Positions 7,927-16,111 of a stretch of 18,430 nucleotides of DNA are shown piece by piece. This DNA comes from Candidatus Aenigmatarchaeota archaeon (GTDB lineage: Archaea > Aenigmatarchaeota > Aenigmatarchaeia > PWEA01). The notes below the pieces were generated by a model that worked only from the letters and a program-made list of their open reading frames with translations, was not told the DNA's origin and did no database searches. How positions within the stretch are numbered: the first letter of the stretch is position 1; every line of letters begins with the position of its first letter. The position numbers were made by a program, and so were the translations under genes. The stretch covers positions 1 to 18,430 of the forward strand of contig PUKU01000067.1 of the NCBI GenBank assembly GCA_003550625.1, given 5' to 3'.

Positions 7927-8022
7927 GTGCCTGTGTCAAACGAAAAGAAAATCAGAAAGGTGGGGATGGCTCCTGGAAGAGCCCGGCTCGGAACACCCCC
8001 ATGGTCCGATAAATATCGATAA
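7927..8022 (+). CDS. Possible 31-residue basic small protein
   Basis: A short frame from GTG 7927 (or GTG 7933) to TAA 8020-8022 encodes a basic peptide whose second half is APGRARLGTPPWSDKYR, preceded by NEKKIRKVGM. TATAAAT at 7893-7899 lies about 27-30 bases before GTG 7927, as expected of a leaderless gene. Codons (AAG, AAA, AGA, ATC, GGA) fit the neighbouring genes, although CGG, CTC and CGA are less typical. I do not recognise the peptide as a ribosomal protein. The same bases form a perfect 8-bp inverted repeat at both ends, so the region may instead be a structured RNA; both cannot be asserted. No database comparison was possible. Confidence 0.35.
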   Translation: MPVSNEKKIRKVGMAPGRARLGTPPWSDKYR

Positions 8023-8030
8023 CCCCACCT
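7945..8030 (-). ncRNA. Candidate structured non-coding RNA (minus strand)
   Basis: Bases 7958-7965 (AGGTGGGG) and 8023-8030 (CCCCACCT) are perfectly complementary and close a 73-base element. Inside are GGCTC/GAGCC (7968-7972 with 7979-7983), a longer helix 7989-7995 with 8002-8008 containing one mismatch, and CGAT-AAAT-ATCG (8007-8018), partly exclusive of one another. On the minus strand a TATA-like TTAAATA (8052-8058) sits about 27 bases before the 5' strand of the closing helix. The 3' strand is followed by a T-rich run (TTTCTGATTTTCTTTTC). That promoter-helix-terminator geometry favours a minus-strand RNA. No known RNA family is recognised. A plus-strand reading would place ACA directly after the helix, as in H/ACA guides. 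Confidence 0.4.
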
Positions 8031-8050
8031 ACACTAGGTTCACACTACAA

Positions 8051-8060
8051 CTATTTAAGT
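8051..8060 (-). promoter_or_regulatory. TATA box for the candidate minus-strand RNA
   Basis: Read on the minus strand the sequence is ACTTAAATAG, an archaeal TATA-like element placed about 25-28 bases from the start of the helix at 8030. It is close to palindromic, so plus-strand use cannot be excluded. Confidence 0.35.
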
Positions 8061-8084
8061 TTTTCCCGCGAGACCCCTGAAACA

Positions 8085-8115
8085 CCTGTAAACAGGCCTT
8101 TGGCTCCAACAAAGG
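8085..8115 (+). other. Two tandem hairpins upstream of the radical SAM gene
   Basis: CCTGT (8085-8089) pairs with ACAGG (8092-8096). Directly adjoining it, CCTTTG (8097-8102) pairs with CAAAGG (8110-8115) over a seven-base loop. They lie between the candidate RNA promoter and the likely TATA box of the radical SAM gene, outside any gene. They could be a terminator, a small RNA or an operator; no function can be assigned. Confidence 0.4.
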
Positions 8116-8118
8116 AGT

Positions 8119-8129
8119 AATAATTTATT
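8119..8129 (+). promoter_or_regulatory. TATA box for the radical SAM gene
   Basis: AATAATTTATT is centred about 28 bases before ATG 8152, consistent with leaderless transcription. Confidence 0.5.
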
Positions 8130-8151
8130 TCTAGAGTGGAAGGAACTTTCC

Positions 8152-9756
8152 ATGGATTCAGAGTTCGATGTAGTTTTACTTGATGGGTATGTAGATGAAC
8201 CCAGTACGCTTGGTGTGCCGCCTTACATATCACCACAGATAAGAATGATCACTGGTTGTTTAGAGGAACTTAAATTAACGTGGAAATACATAACAGCAGA
8301 CCAGTATCGAAAAAAGGGCTTACCTGGATCGATTAACACTGTAGTATATGGCGGTGTAACAGTTCCTGGTAAATATCTAAGAGGCTCCCCCCTGAGTCCC
8401 AGAGAGGTGAGAGAAATAGGTACGGTAGATTCAGAGACCTTTCTTGGAGGACCGATTGCAAGATACGAAGACATCGGGACATTCGACCACACTGTAAAGA
8501 AGGACATGTCTGCCTACATATACGAACATCTATCTGGCGAAGGTAAGGACAGGTGGTGCAGAGCCCATGAAATGGAAAGATGGTTGAAACTGGGGGCAAA
8601 GGTCGTCAATGAACACCCAGACCACCCAGACCCTCTGATAGCTGAGATAGGACTTTATAGAGGTTGTGTGAGATATCTAGTAGGAGGGTGTTCTTTTTGT
8701 TCGGAACCGAACTACGGAAAGCCCCGGTTCAGAAAAATAAGGGATGTGGTAGACGAGATCAGTGCCCTTTACAGCCAAGGAGTAAGAAACTTCCGAATAG
8801 GCGGACAGTCATGTACTATAAGCTACATGGCAGAGGGCGTTGGGAAAAAGGAGGTCCCAAAACCAAGACCAGAAAGTATAAGAGGCCTCTTTGAAGGCAT
8901 CTGGAAGGAATGCCCCGGTATAAAAACGCTTCACCTCGACAACGCAAACCCTGCTGTGATATCCACATGGCCATCTGAATCAAGGAGGGTGTTGGAGATA
9001 CTGGTAAAAAATACGACGCCCGGGAACGTCCTGGCGCTTGGGATGGAGTCCGCGGACCCAGAGGTCATATACAAAAACAATCTAAACAGTACGCCGGAGC
9101 AAGTCCGTGAGGCCGTGGAAATAATAAACAGAATCGGTGCCACGAGAGGAAAAAATGGAATGCCAATGCTTTTACCAGGCCTTAACTTCATCGGTGGTTT
9201 AAAGGGCGAAACAAAGGAAACTTACAGCAAAAATTTCGAGTTCCTTGAAGAATTAAAGAGCGAGGGGATGGTTCTCAGAAGGATAAATATAAGACAGGTC
9301 CTTTCTCACAACGAAGAGTTCAAAATGAAACACAGACAGGAGTTCAAAAAATTCAAGAGAAGAGTACGGGAAGAAATAGACAGGCCTATGTTGAAGAGGG
9401 TTGTCCCCAGAGGAACGGTAGTTCGGGACGTATACATGGAAAAAAGAGAGGGTAGTAAAACCTTTGGGAGGCAGATAGGTACGTACCCCTTGCTAGTTGG
9501 GATAGAATACCCTGTAGAACTGGAAACATACAAAGATGTTATAATAACCGACTACGGGTATAGGAGTATAACTGGGCTGGTTCATCCGTTTGAGCTAAGC
9601 AAGGCAAGCTATCAGGAACTGAAAGCTGTTCCGGGGATAGGTGAAGGACGTGCCGCCGAAATCTTCAAAGAGAAACCAACCGAAAGAAGGAAGTTGGAGG
9701 ATGTAATAGGTGACAAGGAAGAAGTGGAAAAAATTATGACGTACACTGAACTTTAA
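8152..9756 (+). CDS. Radical SAM Fe-S oxidoreductase of the COG1031 type with TRAM-like and HhH regions
   Basis: The 534-residue protein has an N-terminal cobalamin-binding-like region (VVLLDGY...GVPPYISPQIR, about 1-110) without an obvious DxHxxG motif. The radical SAM core starts near 165 with cluster cysteines C172, C180 and C183 in GCVRYLVGGCSFCSEP. Core motifs IGGQS, LHLDNANP, LALGMESADPEV and PGLNFIGGLKGET follow. At about 415-475 a beta-barrel segment resembles a TRAM domain (GTVVRDVYME, TYPLLVGIEYP, IITDYGYRSITGL). A helix-hairpin-helix (LKAVPGIGEGRAAEIF) is near the C-terminus. TRAM and HhH suggest a nucleic-acid substrate, perhaps RNA modification like the MiaB-type methylthiotransferases; the reaction is unknown. 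The cysteine spacing CX7CX2C differs from the canonical CX3CX2C. Confidence 0.85.
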   Translation: MDSEFDVVLLDGYVDEPSTLGVPPYISPQIRMITGCLEELKLTWKYITADQYRKKGLPGSINTVVYGGVTVPGKYLRGSPLSPREVREIGTVDSETFLGGPIARYEDIGTFDHTVKKDMSAYIYEHLSGEGKDRWCRAHEMERWLKLGAKVVNEHPDHPDPLIAEIGLYRGCVRYLVGGCSFCSEPNYGKPRFRKIRDVVDEISALYSQGVRNFRIGGQSCTISYMAEGVGKKEVPKPRPESIRGLFEGIWKECPGIKTLHLDNANPAVISTWPSESRRVLEILVKNTTPGNVLALGMESADPEVIYKNNLNSTPEQVREAVEIINRIGATRGKNGMPMLLPGLNFIGGLKGETKETYSKNFEFLEELKSEGMVLRRINIRQVLSHNEEFKMKHRQEFKKFKRRVREEIDRPMLKRVVPRGTVVRDVYMEKREGSKTFGRQIGTYPLLVGIEYPVELETYKDVIITDYGYRSITGLVHPFELSKASYQELKAVPGIGEGRAAEIFKEKPTERRKLEDVIGDKEEVEKIMTYTEL

Positions 9757-9791
9757 AGAGGTCTCCGAAGGGCCTTGCGGTTCCAAAAACA

Positions 9792-9799
9792 TTTTATAC
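9792..9799 (+). promoter_or_regulatory. TATA box for the giant surface protein
   Basis: TTTTATAC is centred about 30 bases before ATG 9826, again pointing to a leaderless or nearly leaderless message. Confidence 0.45.
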
Positions 9800-9825
9800 C
9801 ATACAAATGTTAACTTATTAAGAAA

Positions 9826-12800
9826 ATGCCCCCAGAATTTTTCTCCGTAGACATGAAGAACAGTAAAAGAAGTGTGTTAATTGTAGTCCTACTAGCCACG
9901 TTATTCCTCCTATCATTTGAAATGCTTTACGCTGCCGAGCCTGGAACAGGCGACTACGAGTGGTACAACACTACATGGAGGCACAGGGTTGGTTTAGAAA
10001 TTGAGATGAACGAGGAAACGAAGGACTGGCCTGTAGAGTACGAAATCAACTTCACTGAGCTACTGGAGCAGGAGAACGCTTCAGGTACCTTCGACGAGAA
10101 CTCTATCCGTGTCATGGAGTACAGTGAAAAAGGTGAAATTCTCACAGAGGTTCCATCGCAGTTTTCCGAGGGCGATGAATTTGAAAAAGAAACGAACGCA
10201 TATGGTGAAATAATATTTCTTTTAAACGGCACAAACCCTGAAGAATCAACGCGCAACTTCTATATATACTACGACATTGAGGAAAACGGCTTGAAAGAAG
10301 CTCCCCAGTACGAGGAAAACATAAGCTACGATTACGATGAAGGGGAAGGTGAAATAAATGTGACTACTGAGGAGTTTGAATACCTTCTGGATACAGAAAG
10401 AGGTGACCACACTTCAGGAATCCACAGGATAGAAGAGGATGAACGGGATGATAATATTATTTATTCAGAGGAGGATGAAAGGACAGCTGAATATATAGAA
10501 TACAGCAATGGAACAGACATGTTTACGTTCAAACCGGATGAAATAAACTTCGAAGAAGGTCCACGAAGACTTACTATAACCCAAAAAGGGAATCCTACTT
10601 TTTACGACGGAACCCAGGAGGACTCTCTTCACTTGGAAAAGAGATACCATTTCTACTGGGGGCCTGAATACTATGACGATGACGATCTCGAAAGCCTAGG
10701 TTTTTACAAAATTGAACAGGAGATTACAAATGTCGGCGATGAGGAATACACTCTAAAGTCCACTCCTCTCGGAGCCGTTAGGTGGGACCTAAACAGAACT
10801 CTCCATGATCCCGAAGATCAAATCAGTTATACAGATGACTATTCAAATTACACCGATCCCTACTCATGGATAGCTGGACGTAGTAGTGATTCATACAGAT
10901 ATCAAGGTCTGATAAACCTCCCCGGAAGCAACGAAAATTACAACGCAAATGCAAACGTTACAGAGGAAAACAATATAGAAACTATAGGTACCAACCTATC
11001 GGAGGTAAATCTCGAGACAGGAGAAACATTAGAGCATTCGACATTTCAAGGAAGTGGTATGGCTGTAGGTTTCGGTCACTTCATGGATATCAAGAACGTC
11101 TTTATGAACAGTCCAACTATAGAAGAACATGAACCTGAATCCTACTATGCAGAACTGGATACCTGGACAAGTAAACAAATATACAACAGAGACGAAGACA
11201 TCGAAGTTATAGCAAATATCACCGAAGATCCATACAATCTGAACGAATCTATGGTAGCAGCACTTGATAAAAATACGACAGAGTCGGATGAAAACGTTAC
11301 CCTGGATCTTGAAAAAAATGAAACCGGTTACTGGACAGGAACCTACAGCTCACACGAGGACTCAAATATAGGGACATGGGATTTTAACGCTACTGTATAT
11401 ACGGAAGATGATGAAGAGCTTGGATCGAATGCAAGCAGTTTCACAGTCACCGATGAACTATTTACAAATTTAACCTTGGAGGAAGACGTGATACCGGAAG
11501 GGGAGCCTGTCAAAGGAAATTTAACCGTCAAAAACTACCGGCAGGACGAAAACATCAGTGGCGCTGAAGTAGACTGCTACTATAACTCTGAAACAGTGGA
11601 AAACATCAGCGAAGTGGAACCGGGCCTTTACAGCCTTAACTTTACTGCCCCAGACATAGGGGAATACGAACTCGTGTGTAATGCAAGCAAAACAGGAAAC
11701 ACTGGCGAAGATGAGGAAAATTTCGAAACAGAGGTTGCCGAGGTAGATCTCGATACAACAACAGAACCACCCGAAGAGACAATCGAAGATATAACATACG
11801 AAGAAGGGAGTGATTTTGATTTCTCAGTAAACATCACAAATCCGGACGAAGGTGTGGCTTACTCCACAAACATCTCTCTAAACATCTCAGAGAACCTTAC
11901 ACTTGATTCCGAATTTGACGATGATTGTGGCGACATAGAAGCCGGTGAATACTGTCTAAGACCTTTCACAGCTGAAATTCCAAATGCCACAGAGCCAGGC
12001 AACTACATCGTAAATGTAACTACTGAGTGGACCAATCCAATAGGAACAGAAGGTTCAGACGAGGAACAGCTTCCAATAGAAGTACTAGAAAACCCACAGG
12101 TCAGGATAGACGAGGATGAGATAAGCCAGACTTTGGCAGGTGGTTTCACTACATATATTGACAATTTCACCGCTGAGTCCTTCGGTAACTACAACCTCAC
12201 CAACGTCAGCTTTGAGTGTCAGGAAGGCGATTTATGCGAGGAGTTTAACTTCAGCTACAACCCGGAAAACATAACAAATCTGGAGCCAGACGAAAACGAG
12301 ACTGTGGAAGTGACTGCAGTAGAAGTACCCAAAGACATAGATCCCGGTACCTACGAAGGTACTATAAACGCTTCGACCAACGAGACCTACGACACCTTGG
12401 ATGTAACCATCGAAGTCATAGGTGAAACGGAGGTAGAAACAGAAACAGTTCCCCCTGAGAGAATAACCGCTGACAGCGTAACACTACATGACAGTCAAAC
12501 GGTTGATTTCGAAATTAATTCGACAAATATAGGCGACGCGTTCGCCTTCAATATAACACAGAACACGGATTCTGAAGAAGGCTGGGATACGAGCGGGGAA
12601 GAAAGCCACGACAACCTGAATGTATCCGAAAGTCTTGTAAACGAATTCACAACAACTGTCCCCGAAAACACTACTCCTGGAAACTACAGCCTGACCTCTT
12701 ACACGGACTGGGACGATCCTGATGGAACCTCAAAGAGCTCTTACTCTGACATAGAGGTAGAAGTGAAGAAAAATCCTGTGCAGAACGTTCCTGAAGACTA

Positions 12801-15800
12801 CTTTGAAGAAGAAATTTCACCCGACGAGACAGAAGAAATCGGAAGCTTCGAGGTCGAGTCCATAGGTAATTACAACCTCACCAACGTCAGCTTTGAGTGT
12901 CAGGAAGGTGAGGCCTGCGACGAACTTGAAGCTAACTTCACGCCAGAAAACATCTCGAACATCGGAGTAAATGACTCTGAAGCAGTTAGTATCAATGTCA
13001 GCGTACCCGAAGGTCATCCAGCGGGTGAGTATACAGGTGACATAAACGTTTCAAGCTCCGGTGGGTACGATTTAATTGAAATAAATATCACTGTCCCACC
13101 TACAAGATCATGGAATCTTATCCCGGATGAATGCCGCGGTGCAAGCGATCCAGACGTCGGAACCCTCTGTTCTCCCGTAATAGAAAACACAGGAAACATA
13201 GAGTTAGATATGTCAATAGAACCAGAAGAAGCAAATAAAACCGAAGTAAATATGACTGACTTCGAGGTCGGTATAGATGAATCAAAGAGCTTCGACCTGG
13301 ATTACAACGTCACAGAAGACCCCGGAAGTACACACCGCGCACTCTACAACGTCTCCACTGAGGAAGAATCAGAGCCTTACACCACCCGCCAACTAAACGT
13401 TACAGTTTATCCTTCAAACCCACCAACCCTCGAAGCATGGGCAAATCCACAGGAGATACTTCAAGGTGAGGAAACTGAAATAGTAGCAAACGTAACCCCT
13501 GAAACGGAGTTCAATATAACAGAAGTCAATGTTACCGTAACCGATCCAGGCGATGATTCGACTACAAGTATAGCGGAGCTTGTAGAGAGAAAGAATAACT
13601 ACAGCCTTTGGAATATATCCTATCCCGAGGACTTTGAAGACGCAGCGACTGATTTGAGAGGACTCTACAATGTCAGTGTTACAGCATCCGACGAAATAGA
13701 CAATATGAACACCACCTATACCAACTTCACAGCCACAGCCGTAATATACGACGAACTGATGACGCTCCGAGAGGAGAAGAACCGCTGTTACTTTACAGCG
13801 GAGGAAGATGCAGAAACCATAGTAGAATACCTGAACGACGAGTCGGTGCACCCGGAACTAGAACAGAAATTTGAGGACGAAGACGGTTGCTACCTTTTCG
13901 ACTACACCTCCGTAAACACTTTAGAAGAAAACGAAAGCTGGGAGGTAAGGGTATTGGACGTACAGGACAACGAAGACTACAGGTATGATGTAAGCTATGA
14001 GGAGGGAGAGATAACTGTAAAAGAGGATATAACTGTTTACTACAACCCAGGAGAGGAAGGGAGTATATATTACAGCCTAACAGACGAGGTAGGCGACGGT
14101 ATAGACGGGGCAGATGTAAACTTTTCGGTTGTGGATCCTGAAGGATACGAACTCATGTCCGAACAGGGCGTGACTGACTACGAGGGCTCTATAAGTCCAC
14201 ATGACCTAACCTTTGAACTGACGGACGACGTATGGCCTGGGGTCTACGACATAACTGCTGACGCTTCCTGGGAAGACCCGGATGTAGACAGGGACGTCGA
14301 GATAGACAGCCATGGAAGATTCGCTGTAACCGGTAACTTTGATATAAACTGGAACCTCGGCGGGGTGTGGTTCAACGGGACAAACAGAACAGTTTGGACC
14401 CTCATCGAAAGGAACGATGAACCAAGAGATATAGACGACATGAACCTTACTCTTTACCATCCCAACGGAACCGTCTTCAGTAGATCAAACCTGGAGGACT
14501 TCGAACGTCAACAAAAGGGAATTTATAAAACAGACAAGTGGATACCCAACGAAACTGAGTTTGGAACCTACTGGGGAGAACTTGAGGTCAGGGAAGGTGA
14601 ATCAAAGGGAGCAAAGTATGACTCGTTCCGGGTAAGACAGGAAGGGGATCTCATATTTGTCAACTTCGACGTGAACATGAGTCTACATGATCACGAGGTT
14701 CCACAAGGCGAATACCTATACTTTGATTTATCAATAACAAGAATGGAAGGCGAGGATGTAGACGCGGAGGTCAGTTACTGGGTTGAGGACGACGATGGAG
14801 ATGAATACTACTATGCCTCGGAGATGCTGTTGACTCCGGTAAATCAGACCATCGATCTTTCGAGAAACGTCTACATATACCAGGATCAGCCCACGGAGAA
14901 CTACACAGCATATGTTGAGGTAGACCCTCTTGACGGCACCGAATCTTTTACTGCATCAGAGACATTCAAGGTCGTCGAAGGTGAGGAGGAAGAGGATCCT
15001 GACATTATCTGGGAAGAAGAAGTTGAGCAGGTCACACGTCCTGTAGATGAAGAGCCCGAGGAAGAAGTAATTGAAATGTCTATAATAGATGCCCCGCAGT
15101 TCATTAACCTCGTGAGGGGCGAAGAAGCATATAAGTCAATAATGGTAGCAAACTTCGGTGATAAGCCACTGCAAAATACAAGCCTCAGCATTATGGGAAT
15201 TCCACCTGACTGGTTCGAGATTTCACCTGATGAAGTAGAGATTCCAGTACATGAAACTGAAACGTTCTCTGCCAGGATACAGGTCCCCGAGGACGGAACT
15301 CTGGATAACGACGAAGCAACGTTCTTAGTGACTTCCAAGGAGGAGGAAGTTAGTAAGGCAGTGGATATACAGATAGCTGAATCCCTCGAGGAAAAAATTC
15401 AGATGGATATAGAAAACGTAACCCAGATGCTGAAGCAAGTGAGGAAGGAGGGATACGAAGCAGAGGAGAAGGGAATAGACGTTTCTTCAGTGATGGAGCT
15501 ACTGGATGAAGCAGAAAGTAAGGTGGAGGAAGCGGAACAACAGCTTGAAGACGGTGAAACGGATGAGGCTCTTCAAAGTATAAACGAAGCAGAAGGTCTG
15601 ATAAGAGAGGCAAGTAGAATACTTGAAACTTTGGAAGAGCCGGAAAGAGAGATATGGAGATTCTTACCAGCTGTGCTTATAGGACTTGGTATACTTGGGC
15701 TAATACTGGTGGTTTCCTACCTCATAAAGGTCAGACACTACAGACCTGGTTCGGGCATAAAGGACAAGATCTCTGGGGTCATGACTGAGATGAAAAAGAA

Positions 15801-15972
15801 GAAGATTAAGGAGAAGGAAGAACTTAAGGAGGAGAAAGAGAAGGCGAAGAGATTGATAAGACTGATAGAGGCAGAGCATGAAGAAGGGATAATGGACGAC
15901 GAAACCTATGAGAACCTTAAACAGTCAGCAAACGAAAAAATAGAAAGAATAAACAGGAAGCTGGACGAGTAG
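9826..15972 (+). CDS. Giant membrane-anchored cell-surface protein (2048 residues)
   Basis: A signal peptide (KNSKRSVLIVVLLATLFLL, about 11-36, cleavage near MLYAAEPG) precedes a very acidic, Asn/Thr-rich ectodomain with dozens of N-x-S/T sequons, so a glycosylated surface protein is likely. Residues about 45-350 resemble the N-terminal region of archaeal surface proteins (YEWYNTTWRHRVGLEIEM). Beta-sandwich repeats follow, including a duplicated pair of about 227 residues each (about 641-1095), an MG2-like domain near 1405-1480 and a NEW3-like domain at 1748-1851. Then come a helical stalk (1851-1940), one membrane span (1946-1967) and a basic coiled-coil tail ending in a SHOCT-like segment. 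Paired cysteines may form disulphides. ATG 9853 is an alternative start with a more standard signal peptide. Function is unknown; adhesion or cell-cell contact is plausible. Confidence 0.88.
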   Translation: MPPEFFSVDMKNSKRSVLIVVLLATLFLLSFEMLYAAEPGTGDYEWYNTTWRHRVGLEIEMNEETKDWPVEYEINFTELLEQENASGTFDENSIRVMEYSEKGEILTEVPSQFSEGDEFEKETNAYGEIIFLLNGTNPEESTRNFYIYYDIEENGLKEAPQYEENISYDYDEGEGEINVTTEEFEYLLDTERGDHTSGIHRIEEDERDDNIIYSEEDERTAEYIEYSNGTDMFTFKPDEINFEEGPRRLTITQKGNPTFYDGTQEDSLHLEKRYHFYWGPEYYDDDDLESLGFYKIEQEITNVGDEEYTLKSTPLGAVRWDLNRTLHDPEDQISYTDDYSNYTDPYSWIAGRSSDSYRYQGLINLPGSNENYNANANVTEENNIETIGTNLSEVNLETGETLEHSTFQGSGMAVGFGHFMDIKNVFMNSPTIEEHEPESYYAELDTWTSKQIYNRDEDIEVIANITEDPYNLNESMVAALDKNTTESDENVTLDLEKNETGYWTGTYSSHEDSNIGTWDFNATVYTEDDEELGSNASSFTVTDELFTNLTLEEDVIPEGEPVKGNLTVKNYRQDENISGAEVDCYYNSETVENISEVEPGLYSLNFTAPDIGEYELVCNASKTGNTGEDEENFETEVAEVDLDTTTEPPEETIEDITYEEGSDFDFSVNITNPDEGVAYSTNISLNISENLTLDSEFDDDCGDIEAGEYCLRPFTAEIPNATEPGNYIVNVTTEWTNPIGTEGSDEEQLPIEVLENPQVRIDEDEISQTLAGGFTTYIDNFTAESFGNYNLTNVSFECQEGDLCEEFNFSYNPENITNLEPDENETVEVTAVEVPKDIDPGTYEGTINASTNETYDTLDVTIEVIGETEVETETVPPERITADSVTLHDSQTVDFEINSTNIGDAFAFNITQNTDSEEGWDTSGEESHDNLNVSESLVNEFTTTVPENTTPGNYSLTSYTDWDDPDGTSKSSYSDIEVEVKKNPVQNVPEDYFEEEISPDETEEIGSFEVESIGNYNLTNVSFECQEGEACDELEANFTPENISNIGVNDSEAVSINVSVPEGHPAGEYTGDINVSSSGGYDLIEINITVPPTRSWNLIPDECRGASDPDVGTLCSPVIENTGNIELDMSIEPEEANKTEVNMTDFEVGIDESKSFDLDYNVTEDPGSTHRALYNVSTEEESEPYTTRQLNVTVYPSNPPTLEAWANPQEILQGEETEIVANVTPETEFNITEVNVTVTDPGDDSTTSIAELVERKNNYSLWNISYPEDFEDAATDLRGLYNVSVTASDEIDNMNTTYTNFTATAVIYDELMTLREEKNRCYFTAEEDAETIVEYLNDESVHPELEQKFEDEDGCYLFDYTSVNTLEENESWEVRVLDVQDNEDYRYDVSYEEGEITVKEDITVYYNPGEEGSIYYSLTDEVGDGIDGADVNFSVVDPEGYELMSEQGVTDYEGSISPHDLTFELTDDVWPGVYDITADASWEDPDVDRDVEIDSHGRFAVTGNFDINWNLGGVWFNGTNRTVWTLIERNDEPRDIDDMNLTLYHPNGTVFSRSNLEDFERQQKGIYKTDKWIPNETEFGTYWGELEVREGESKGAKYDSFRVRQEGDLIFVNFDVNMSLHDHEVPQGEYLYFDLSITRMEGEDVDAEVSYWVEDDDGDEYYYASEMLLTPVNQTIDLSRNVYIYQDQPTENYTAYVEVDPLDGTESFTASETFKVVEGEEEEDPDIIWEEEVEQVTRPVDEEPEEEVIEMSIIDAPQFINLVRGEEAYKSIMVANFGDKPLQNTSLSIMGIPPDWFEISPDEVEIPVHETETFSARIQVPEDGTLDNDEATFLVTSKEEEVSKAVDIQIAESLEEKIQMDIENVTQMLKQVRKEGYEAEEKGIDVSSVMELLDEAESKVEEAEQQLEDGETDEALQSINEAEGLIREASRILETLEEPEREIWRFLPAVLIGLGILGLILVVSYLIKVRHYRPGSGIKDKISGVMTEMKKKKIKEKEELKEEKEKAKRLIRLIEAEHEEGIMDDETYENLKQSANEKIERINRKLDE
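12184..12230 (+). repeat. Near-identical DNA repeat, copy 1 (in giant gene)
   Basis: Encodes GNYNLTNVSFECQEG. It matches copy 2 at 12865-12911 at 45 of 47 bases with an uninterrupted 38-base identity, while the surrounding duplicated domains are much more diverged. Confidence 0.9.
12865..12911 (+). repeat. Near-identical DNA repeat, copy 2 (in giant gene)
   Basis: Second copy, 681 bases (227 codons) downstream of copy 1 and in the same frame. The spacing equals the length of the duplicated two-domain unit. Confidence 0.9.
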
Positions 15973-16014
15973 TTTAAACTATCAAAGTACAGTTATACCT
16001 TGATATAAATACCT

Positions 16015-16026
16015 GAAAGTACTTTC
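16015..16026. promoter_or_regulatory. 12-bp palindrome upstream of the MinD-like gene
   Basis: GAAAGTACTTTC is a perfect palindrome. A half-site AAAGTAC recurs at 15984-15990, 32 bases away, about three helical turns. Both flank a TATA-like GATATAAATA (16002-16011). The arrangement looks like an operator, but the regulator is unknown. Confidence 0.35.
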
Positions 16027-16078
16027 CAATCCATTCCTGACGAATTAAGTATGCATGGCACCTCTCCGTACAAATCAA

Positions 16079-16090
16079 AAATATAAAAGG
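16079..16090 (+). promoter_or_regulatory. TATA box for the MinD-like gene
   Basis: AAATATAAAAGG is centred about 27 bases before ATG 16112, the canonical distance for leaderless transcription. Confidence 0.6.
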
Positions 16091-16111
16091 TACTAAACCA
16101 AAGTTAAAACA

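Noticed and set aside
7346..7939. 197-codon Ser/Phe-rich minus-strand frame
   Set aside because: Low-complexity Ser/Phe/Arg composition is what the complement of Glu/Lys coiled-coil codons gives; the plus-strand zinc finger is convincing.
7959..8029. tRNA-like element (7-bp acceptor-like helix, D-arm-like GGCT/AGCC with GG in the loop)
   Set aside because: No T arm with a TTCRA-type loop and no anticodon stem can be formed on either strand, so it is not a tRNA; kept only as an undefined structured RNA candidate.
16051..16086. 11-codon frame (MHGTSPYKSKI) downstream of a TATA-like box
   Set aside because: Too short to distinguish from chance and it overlaps the promoter of the MinD-like gene.
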